A DNA stretch of 64,000 bases from Clostridia bacterium (GTDB taxonomy: Bacteria > Bacillota > Clostridia > TANB77 > CAG-465). The stretch is taken from assembly GCA_028684095.1 (NCBI GenBank), contig JAQUGQ010000006.1:1-64000 (forward strand), in the 5' to 3' direction. The notes under the pieces are model-generated. The model did not search any database and was not told where the DNA came from. It worked only from the letters and a program-made list of their open reading frames with translations. Positions 18,049 through 25,593 of this stretch are shown here, one piece after another; within the stretch, counting starts at the first letter, position 1; the number at the start of each line of letters is the position of its first letter. The translations under genes were made by a program, and so were the position numbers.

Positions 18049-18113
18049 ATTTTAGTTGATAAGATATAGAACAAGAATAAGTTTGCTAAAACTAAATAGA
18101 AGGGTTGAATAAT

Positions 18114-19814
18114 ATGGAATATCTAACAAAGTATAATGAAAAATATGCACTTATTATAGGAATAAATGAGTATGAAAATGTAAATAATCTTGAATATGCT
18201 TGTAACGATGCACAAGAGATTAAAAACATTTTAATAGATAAGTTTAACTATAAGTCTGAAAACATTGAATTATTATTAAATACAGAAGCAACTAAAAATA
18301 ATATCATGAATAAATATATGGATTATGCAAGAAAAACAGAAAATGAGGATAGTATTTTTGTTTTTTATGCTGGACATGGATATACTGAAATTGCTAATAA
18401 TGGGGATGTTGGATATTTAATTCCTTATGATGGAAATGTTAAAAATTTATACACATTAATAAGATGGGATGATTTTACAAGAAATGCAGATCTTATACAT
18501 GCAAAACACATTTTATTTGTTATGGATGCATGTTATAGTGGTTTAGCAATTACAAGAAATGTTCTATCAGGTAGTACTAGATTTTTAAAAGATATGTTAA
18601 GAAGATATTCAAGACAAGTGTTAACAGCTGGAAAGGCAGATGAAACTGTTAGTGATGGCAATGGTCCTTTACCTAATCACTCTATTTTCACTGGACATTT
18701 TATTGAAGGACTTAACGGCAAAGCTAAATCAGAATCTGGGCTATTATCGGCTAATACATTAATGTCATATGTTTATAACAAGGTATCTAACGATACGTAT
18801 TCACAACAAACTCCACATTTTGGATATTTTAAAGGTGATGGAGATTTTATTTTCAATATAGAGGAATTTTTAGGACTATTCGCAGATGCAAAAAAGGAAG
18901 ATAATGATATTTTAATAACTATACCTTCAGTTATAACAAAAAATATTTTAGATGAAAATACAAATACCTTAGTAGATAAAGTAAAAGATTTGATATCAAA
19001 TGATAAAAATAAAATAAAGGTCTATGATCTAGTAAATGAGGAATTAAGAAAAGTATTAGAAATTATTAATACAAATTCTTTTGATGATAAGGATGAAAAT
19101 GCGTTTAGTAAAAGAATAAAAGAATATGAAGATACTATAGATACATTGCAAAGTATTTTAATTGTAATATGTTATTGGGGAAATACAGAATATGTAAATA
19201 TAGTAAAAAAAGTATTTTGTATATTAACAGATAGTATAAAATCAAAAAGTGGAATTTCATTTTTATTGGATTTGAGATGGTATCCAATATATGTACTATT
19301 TTTAACTTCGATTTTATCATGTTTAGAATCAGAAAATTATACTATTTTAAAGAATTTATTAAATATTACATCTGAAGCTGGGGTATTCAATAATGAAACA
19401 AAAAATATCTTAAATATGGCATCTTCAGAAATAAATAGATATAATAAGAATTTCAGTATGTTTAATGATAAACCAAATTATTATTTTCCTTTACAAGAAT
19501 ATTTATATAAAAAATTACAGCCCAAATTAGACGACCTTTTATTCTTAGGGGGCACTTATAGTAAATTATTTCAAACAACTGAAATAATTATTGGATTTAA
19601 TTATGCGGTTAAAAATTACGAAAAGGAAAGCGATAGAGTTTGGGGAATACCAGGAATATATGCATATAAATACAAAATGAATAAAAAAATAATTGATGAA
19701 GTAAAAGAAAATAAAATATTTGATAAAATAGGAATGTTTGAAAATACAGAAATTGATGTGGCAGAATTAATGGTGAAATATAAAAAGTATATATCAGATT
19801 TAAATCTATTTTAA
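18114..19814 (+). CDS. Caspase-like (C14-type) protease with large C-terminal domain
   Basis: 566 residues from ATG 18114, chosen because AGAAGGG sits 9 nt upstream; the TTG at 18105 touches that site. Residues 10-250 form a peptidase C14/metacaspase-type domain: ALIIGINEY, NDAQEI, then FVFYAGHGY with catalytic His 88 and LFVMDACYSG with catalytic Cys 140, closing with HFGYFKGDGDFIF. The remaining 310 residues are mostly helical and not recognised; they could bind the OLD partner or a substrate. No signal peptide. Bacterial caspase-like proteins beside defence ATPases typically execute abortive death by proteolysis; that role here is inferred. Confidence 0.85.
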   Translation: MEYLTKYNEKYALIIGINEYENVNNLEYACNDAQEIKNILIDKFNYKSENIELLLNTEATKNNIMNKYMDYARKTENEDSIFVFYAGHGYTEIANNGDVGYLIPYDGNVKNLYTLIRWDDFTRNADLIHAKHILFVMDACYSGLAITRNVLSGSTRFLKDMLRRYSRQVLTAGKADETVSDGNGPLPNHSIFTGHFIEGLNGKAKSESGLLSANTLMSYVYNKVSNDTYSQQTPHFGYFKGDGDFIFNIEEFLGLFADAKKEDNDILITIPSVITKNILDENTNTLVDKVKDLISNDKNKIKVYDLVNEELRKVLEIINTNSFDDKDENAFSKRIKEYEDTIDTLQSILIVICYWGNTEYVNIVKKVFCILTDSIKSKSGISFLLDLRWYPIYVLFLTSILSCLESENYTILKNLLNITSEAGVFNNETKNILNMASSEINRYNKNFSMFNDKPNYYFPLQEYLYKKLQPKLDDLLFLGGTYSKLFQTTEIIIGFNYAVKNYEKESDRVWGIPGIYAYKYKMNKKIIDEVKENKIFDKIGMFENTEIDVAELMVKYKKYISDLNLF

Positions 19815-19823
19815 TAATAGAAT

Positions 19824-19852
19824 AAAAGGAATAATGTTGCATTATTCCTTTT
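19824..19852. terminator. Bidirectional terminator between caspase and integrase genes
   Basis: AAAAGGAATAATG (19824-19836) pairs perfectly with CATTATTCCTTTT (19840-19852), with T-runs on the plus side and A-run-derived Ts on the minus side. It serves the convergent caspase and integrase units. Confidence 0.8.
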
Positions 19853-19859
19853 TGTCATA

Positions 19860-20700
19860 CTAAAACAGCTCCTTATCCTTAAAATAATCTGTAACCTTAG
19901 ATATTTCCTCATCTTGAAATTGTTCAAGTACGTGAGAGTAAATATCTAGGGTTAATTGTATTTTTGAATGTCCTAATAATTTAGACACTACTTTTATATT
20001 CATTCCAGCTTCTAAACATCTAGTAGCAAATGTATGTCTAATCATATGGAAATTCTGTTTGTCAAACACTTTTACATATTTCTTACTTGTAGGCTTAACA
20101 TTTTTATTTTCAATTTCATTTATAACTTCACATAGTCTATTAAAACATGCAGATACATTAGCAGTAGATTTAAGTTCACCTTTTTCAGTCGCAAATAGTA
20201 ACCTAGAATTTTTGTTATAACATTTACCAAACTTTCTCTTGTTATCTTCAATCACTTGTATTTGATCTCTTAATACTTCTTCAACTTTATCAGATATGAA
20301 TGGTACCATCCTAGTGTATGAATTTGTTTTAGTAGTAGATATTTCATTTTTGTTTTTACTTCCAGCTTCTGCATCAAAGTCTGTATAACTCAAACAGTTT
20401 TTATTTACATTTATTGTTTTGTTTTTAAAATTTATATCTGATACATATAGTGAAATAATTTCACCAACTCTCATTCCTGTATATAGTGCAAGTAATATCT
20501 CGTTTTTAGCTCTAGATAAATGTGCAGATTGTATTATTAGTTTTTGTTGCTCCAATGTGAAGGCTGAGGAAGGACTAGAAGGATTTGTTTTGTCTTTTGG
20601 TATCGTAACACCAAGACAAGGACTGTTAACTATCAAATCGATTATAACAGCTTATTTTAAAGAGGCATGTAATACAAGATATATTTTCTTATAAAATAAT
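19860..20700 (-). pseudogene. Tyrosine recombinase (phage/ICE integrase), disabled
   Basis: The longest open part (start TTG at 20636) encodes 258 residues of a tyrosine integrase catalytic domain: ALYTGMRVGEI (Arg), MIRHTFATR (HxxR), LGHSKIQLTLDIYSHV (His and Tyr). Upstream the same frame continues as LHASLK-TAA-AVIIDLIVNSPCLG, which fits the usual HASLKQAV...NPC linker. An in-frame stop near 20655 thus separates it from the core-binding domain, and no recognisable N-terminal arm domain remains beyond about 20700. All catalytic residues survive, but a full enzyme cannot be made. It probably brought the surrounding cargo. Confidence 0.85.
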
Positions 20701-20733
20701 AAGAAAAACACCATATTTTTTCATAAAATATTG

Positions 20734-20994
20734 CTAAAAAAGCAAAAAAGATACATTTTTTATAGTCAAAATATGTTTACCTTTAGATAAATCTATATTA
20801 TAAAATTCAGATAAAACATCAATTACTATGTCTAACTCATATTTATCTAAATCATAAGAAAAAGTTAAAGAATCTAAATTAGGAACAATATCTCGAGAGC
20901 AATTATATCCTTTCTTTTTGAAAAACAATTTTAAACATAAATATCCATCAAATTTTTTCATATATGATTTATTACATTTATCACAACAAATCAT
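20734..20994 (-). CDS. Small Cys-containing protein of the mobile-element core
   Basis: 86 residues, not recognised. The N terminus (MICCDKCNKSYMKKFDGYLC) has CxxC-type cysteines that could bind zinc; the rest is mixed and ends hydrophobic (VSFLLF). AGAGG precedes the ATG. It is codirected with the integrase pseudogene and with two short decayed ORFs upstream, so it probably belonged to the same mobile element. It may itself be a fragment. Confidence 0.4.
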   Translation of the reverse strand: MICCDKCNKSYMKKFDGYLCLKLFFKKKGYNCSRDIVPNLDSLTFSYDLDKYELDIVIDVLSEFYNIDLSKGKHILTIKNVSFLLF

Positions 20995-21034
20995 ATAACC
21001 TCTAATACATAATCTGTGTTTAGACTTATGTCAA

Positions 21035-21330
21035 AGCTGAAGTTTTATAATATTTAGAACTCTTTGAAGTAGTATATAATCCATATTAAATCACCACCAT
21101 TTATTTAGATATCAATGAATTATTTGTAGTATTTAACCTTAGCAATTTCAAAATGTCAAGTAATTATAGCAATTAAATTGTTTTAATTATAAATAAGATA
21201 ATTAAAAATAGAAAGTTTATATTTAAGCATTATCATATTTACGACTCTTTGTAGAAGTTTATAGTCCAAATCATTCATTCTCTGTTAAAGATTCAATAGT
21301 TAATTTAACATACAATTCACCTCTATTGCT
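21035..21330 (-). pseudogene. Decayed duplicated small ORFs
   Basis: Two minus-strand reading stretches resemble each other: MDYILLQRVLNIIKLQL-stop (start near 21084) and MNDLDYKLLQRVVNMIMLKY... (start near 21278). The second overlaps the tail of another frame ending NRGELYVKLTIESLTENE-stop in ATGA style, a usual phage or ICE gene layout. All are too short to be intact. They account for most of the 477-nt gap between 20995 and 21471, the rest of which is AT-rich leader. Confidence 0.45.
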
Positions 21331-21471
21331 TTGTTGGGAATATTAAAAGTTTTAATATTACAAAGGTTTTGGAAAAATTTACTAATAAAGTTATTAATTT
21401 ATGTTAAAATGTAGAAATATGAGGAAATTTATTGTATAATTAATATTATAAACGAAGGAAGTGGGAATAGT

Positions 21472-23463
21472 ATGTTACATGATATAAAATTTAAAAGTTA
21501 TTGTTGGAGTATAGGAACAACTAGTTTCAGAGTTAGCAACTTAAATTTTAAAATAGAAAAACAATTACAAATGTTAAAATCATTATGGACTGAAAATCCA
21601 ACAGCTAATTGGAGTGGAAATGTGAATATGCAATCTATTTACTATGATTTGATGAAAGAAACTAAGTTTGTGACTGGTGAAGCAGATAATAAACCAAAAG
21701 ATGCTAGACAAAAAACATCAGGGTTAGTTGAAATAGGTGTTATAGATTCAGGTAGGAGAATAACAAAAGTTGGAGAAAAAATTATAGACATTATACAAAA
21801 TGAAGATTTTAAATCAGATAATATTTTTAATATTAATAAAGATAGTTATATATATTTAAAACAATTATTGAAAATGCAAAAAAACGATAATAGTTTTAAA
21901 GTTAAACCATTTATTATATTAGTTTACTTATTATCAAAATTGAACTATTTAACTCGTGAAGAATTTACATATATATTACCTTTATGTACTAAAAATTCAG
22001 ATGTAAAAACAATGGAATTCTTTATAAAAGAATTAAGACAAAAAAGAACAACTATCGAGGAAATTATTGAAGAAAAAATGCTTAGTAGTGACAATTATTT
22101 AGCTATAAAAAAATATATAAGAAGTAATGCTATAAATACAATTGAAGATTTTGCCTTAATTGATATGGGAAGAAAAGGAACAAAATATATTACAGATGAA
22201 TATGACTTTTTTAATAGTTTATACGATATTATTACTAAGGATTTTACTAATAGCTCATTTAATACAATAAAAGATTTTATAAAAAAAGAAACTAAGAAAA
22301 ACCCTAAAGTTGCTAGATATTGGAAAGAATATTTAAAGTTTAATATAAGATTAACATTTGAAGAATATAAAAATGGACTGAGTGATATACCAATATTCTG
22401 TACTAAAAATAAAAATGAATATAGTGAGGAATTTTTAAAAGTTTTACATACGGCAAAATGGAAATCAACATTAGAAGATTATGCGGATTTAAATAAGAGA
22501 TATTTTTCTTTGAGTGATATTATTATATTTCAAGATAATAAAATAGAATTAGATTTGTTTCCAAAGTATTTTTTTGCTAATATATCAGAACAATTATTAA
22601 ATACCGAATTTTTAGAGAAAAACTATGGACAATTTATGGAAAATGACATTAAATTAGAAGAAATATATGAATGCTTGAATTTAGATATTGATAAAGTAGT
22701 TAAACAAATTAAAGTCGATTATCCAGGACATGATATAACTTCACAAAATATAAGTACATTTATTGCTGATGAAAGATTAAAGAAATTTAACACTTTAATA
22801 GATGATAAATTTAAAGATAATGATTTAGTAGAGTTACTTAAGTTAGTTGAAAAAGATAATAGGAACGAAATAAATGCATATGTTGAATGGGAAGCTGAAT
22901 TACCTACTATATTTGAATACCTATTGGCTATTGCATGGTATAAAGTTAGTAATAGAGAAGGTAACATTTTAGAATATATGAAACTTAGTTTAGATGCCAA
23001 TCTATTTCCAAAGACACATGCAGGTGGTGGAAAAGCAGATATAGTTTATGAATATAAAAACAATATAAGCTACCCAGAACATAACATGTTACTAGAAGCA
23101 ACCTTATCTGAATCAACTAACCAAAGAAGGATGGAAATGGAACCTGTATCAAGACACCTTATGAGAGAAGTTCAAGAAAATACTAATGATAATACATATT
23201 GTGTTTTCATTACGAACTATTTACATGAAGAAGTATCAAGTGATTTTAGATCTAGAAGAACATATAATTACAGAGTAAATGAAAATGTAAGAGTTGGACT
23301 TAAAATAATTTGTATGCAAGTTTCAGATCTTATAACTATTATAGATAAACAAATTAGATATAACAATTTGTATAGTCTTTTTGAAAATGCCTATAAAGAC
23401 AAAGAAATAAATGATTTAGACTGGTACAAAATAATGATAAAAGAGAAAATTAATGAATTATAA
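21472..23463 (+). CDS. AlwI-family type IIS restriction endonuclease
   Basis: 663 residues resembling the AlwI family, whose namesake cuts a few bases outside GGATC. The N-terminal half (about 1-470) would be DNA recognition. The C-terminal part has the family block FEYLLAIAWYKVSN (about 479), then LFPKTHAGGGKADIVYEY, NMLLEATLSESTNQRRMEMEPVSRHLM (about 505-565) and a closing VCMQVSDLI-like strand. D of GKADI and E of LLEATLS are the likely PD-(D/E)XK metal ligands. It is paired with a two-domain adenine methyltransferase immediately downstream, as expected for an asymmetric target. The exact recognition site cannot be read from sequence. Confidence 0.8.
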   Translation: MLHDIKFKSYCWSIGTTSFRVSNLNFKIEKQLQMLKSLWTENPTANWSGNVNMQSIYYDLMKETKFVTGEADNKPKDARQKTSGLVEIGVIDSGRRITKVGEKIIDIIQNEDFKSDNIFNINKDSYIYLKQLLKMQKNDNSFKVKPFIILVYLLSKLNYLTREEFTYILPLCTKNSDVKTMEFFIKELRQKRTTIEEIIEEKMLSSDNYLAIKKYIRSNAINTIEDFALIDMGRKGTKYITDEYDFFNSLYDIITKDFTNSSFNTIKDFIKKETKKNPKVARYWKEYLKFNIRLTFEEYKNGLSDIPIFCTKNKNEYSEEFLKVLHTAKWKSTLEDYADLNKRYFSLSDIIIFQDNKIELDLFPKYFFANISEQLLNTEFLEKNYGQFMENDIKLEEIYECLNLDIDKVVKQIKVDYPGHDITSQNISTFIADERLKKFNTLIDDKFKDNDLVELLKLVEKDNRNEINAYVEWEAELPTIFEYLLAIAWYKVSNREGNILEYMKLSLDANLFPKTHAGGGKADIVYEYKNNISYPEHNMLLEATLSESTNQRRMEMEPVSRHLMREVQENTNDNTYCVFITNYLHEEVSSDFRSRRTYNYRVNENVRVGLKIICMQVSDLITIIDKQIRYNNLYSLFENAYKDKEINDLDWYKIMIKEKINEL

Positions 23464-23473
23464 AGAAATAAAT

Positions 23474-23499
23474 AAAAAAGAGTTGATTAACTCTTTTTT
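23474..23499 (+). terminator. Terminator between restriction and modification genes
   Basis: A perfect 11-bp stem AAAAAAGAGTT/AACTCTTTTTT (23474-23484, 23489-23499) with loop GATT and a T6 run. It lies inside the 83-nt space, so the methyltransferase is probably expressed separately from the nuclease. Confidence 0.75.
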
Positions 23500-23546
23500 A
23501 TTTGCTATAATTTTAATGTGCATTAGATGCCGAGAAAGGAAATGCA

Positions 23547-25517
23547 ATGAAGAGGTTAGATATAAACAATAGGAGATATTTAGGAAGTAAGTATAAATTG
23601 CTTGACTTTATTGATAGTATTGTAGAAGAAAAATGTAAAGATTATGAAACTGTTTTAGATGTTTTTGCGGGAACAGGGATAGTTGCAGCACATTTCGCAC
23701 GTAAAGGAAAAACAGTATATTTAAATGATATATTAAAGTCAAATTATTGTATTCATGATGCATGGTTTGGAACTCAAACTATTGATATGAAAAAAACAGA
23801 TAATTTTATAGAAGAATATAATACCAATAAATATTTTAATGAGAATTATTTTTGGAAAGTATATAAAGATACATACTTTAGTTCAAATGATTGTAAAAAA
23901 ATAGGTAGTATAAGAGAAGATATTGAACAAAAACAAAATAACCAAATTATAAATGAAAGAGAAAAAAATATATTAATTGCAAGTCTAATATATTCAATGG
24001 ATAAAATAGCAAATACAGTAGGTCACTATGATGCATATAGAAAAAAACAAAAATTAGAAGATAAATTTGTAATGTTTGGATTAAATATACCCAAAGCATC
24101 TAAAAAAGAAAACAAAGTTTTTAATATAGACTCAAACAAGTTAGTAGAAAATCTACAAGCTGACATATTATATATAGATCCACCATACAACTCAAGACAG
24201 TATGGAGATGCATATCATTTACTTGAAAATATAGCAGAATGGAAACAACCTAAAGTTCATGGTGTTGCAAAAAAAATGAACAGAGATGATATAAAAAGTG
24301 AGTATTGCACTAGAAAAGCTGCTAATGCATTCAAAGAATTAATACGACATTGTAAAGCTAAATATATACTTGTATCTTATAACAACATGGGAGTAAAGGG
24401 AAATTCAAGATCACAGGCTAAAATATCAGACGTTGAAATATTAGAGATATTAAATCAAAAAGGTAAAGTAAAAGTATATGAAAAAGACTTTGGATATTTT
24501 ACAACTGGAAAAAGTAAAATAAAAAATCATAAAGAAAGAGTGTTTTTCTGTGAAGTAATGGAAAAAACATGCGAAGAAAAAGTGCCACAATTAATTTCAA
24601 ACGATAATTTTGCTAAATCGCCATTAAACTATGTTGGTGGTAAATTTAGATTGTTAGGACAATTAATATCGAAGTTACCTAGTATAATAAATACTTTTGT
24701 CGATTTTTTCTGCGGTGCAGTTAATGTAGGAGCTAATATCAATGCTAAAAAAATAATAGCAATAGATAAAGAAAAGTGTTTGTTAGACGTATTAAAATTA
24801 TTTAAAAGTTATAAATATACTGAAATAATAGACAAGTTAGATGAAATTATAAAAAATTATGGACTAAGCAATACATATTTGAATGGATATAAATATTATG
24901 ATTGCAATAGTTCAAGCGGGTTAGGTAAATTTAATAAAGATGGATACCTGAGGTTGAGAAAAGATTATAATAATCCTATATGTTTAGAAAAAGATGAAAA
25001 AACATTTATGTTTTTAACACTTATTATATATGGATTTAATCATCAAATAAGATTTAACAGCGAAGGTAAATTTAATATGCCAGTAGGAAAGAGAGACTTC
25101 AATAGTTCAATAAGGAAAAACTTATTAGGTTTCTGTCAAAAACTACAAACAAAAGAAATAAGTTTTGTGGCGAGTGATTTTAGAAAATTTAATATTGATA
25201 GTCTTGAAAAAGATGATCTGTGCTATTTTGATCCGCCATATTATTTAGGAAATGCAAGTTATAATGAAAATAATGGTTGGACGGAAAAAGATGAAAAAGA
25301 TTTACTTGCATATATAAAGAAAATAGATGATAAAAAAGTAAACTTTGCATTTTCAAATGTATTAGAACATAAAGGCAAAAAACATCAAATGCTTATAGAT
25401 TGGGCTATAGAAAATCAATACAATATAAATTATTTGGATTATAATTATAACAACTCAAATTATCAAAGTAATAATAAAGATAATATAACAAGAGAAGTTT
25501 TAATTACTAATTATTAA
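23547..25517 (+). CDS. Fused double adenine-specific DNA methyltransferase of the type IIS system
   Basis: 656 residues made of two D12-class N6-adenine methyltransferases in tandem, as in M.FokI. Domain 1 (about 1-340) has LGSKYKLLDFI, DVFAGTG (motif I) and DPPYN (motif IV, about 211). Domain 2 (about 355-656) has YVGGKFRLLGQL, DFFCGAVNVG and YFDPPYY (about 561). Each domain would protect one strand of an asymmetric target, matching the AlwI-like endonuclease upstream. An AGAAAGGA site precedes the ATG. The helicase gene follows after 76 nt. Confidence 0.85.
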   Translation: MKRLDINNRRYLGSKYKLLDFIDSIVEEKCKDYETVLDVFAGTGIVAAHFARKGKTVYLNDILKSNYCIHDAWFGTQTIDMKKTDNFIEEYNTNKYFNENYFWKVYKDTYFSSNDCKKIGSIREDIEQKQNNQIINEREKNILIASLIYSMDKIANTVGHYDAYRKKQKLEDKFVMFGLNIPKASKKENKVFNIDSNKLVENLQADILYIDPPYNSRQYGDAYHLLENIAEWKQPKVHGVAKKMNRDDIKSEYCTRKAANAFKELIRHCKAKYILVSYNNMGVKGNSRSQAKISDVEILEILNQKGKVKVYEKDFGYFTTGKSKIKNHKERVFFCEVMEKTCEEKVPQLISNDNFAKSPLNYVGGKFRLLGQLISKLPSIINTFVDFFCGAVNVGANINAKKIIAIDKEKCLLDVLKLFKSYKYTEIIDKLDEIIKNYGLSNTYLNGYKYYDCNSSSGLGKFNKDGYLRLRKDYNNPICLEKDEKTFMFLTLIIYGFNHQIRFNSEGKFNMPVGKRDFNSSIRKNLLGFCQKLQTKEISFVASDFRKFNIDSLEKDDLCYFDPPYYLGNASYNENNGWTEKDEKDLLAYIKKIDDKKVNFAFSNVLEHKGKKHQMLIDWAIENQYNINYLDYNYNNSNYQSNNKDNITREVLITNY

Positions 25518-25593
25518 AGATGAACTAAAGATAAAGTAGAATGTGATTATAGTGTTTCATATTTTGCTTTTGCATATTATGGAGGGTGATTTT

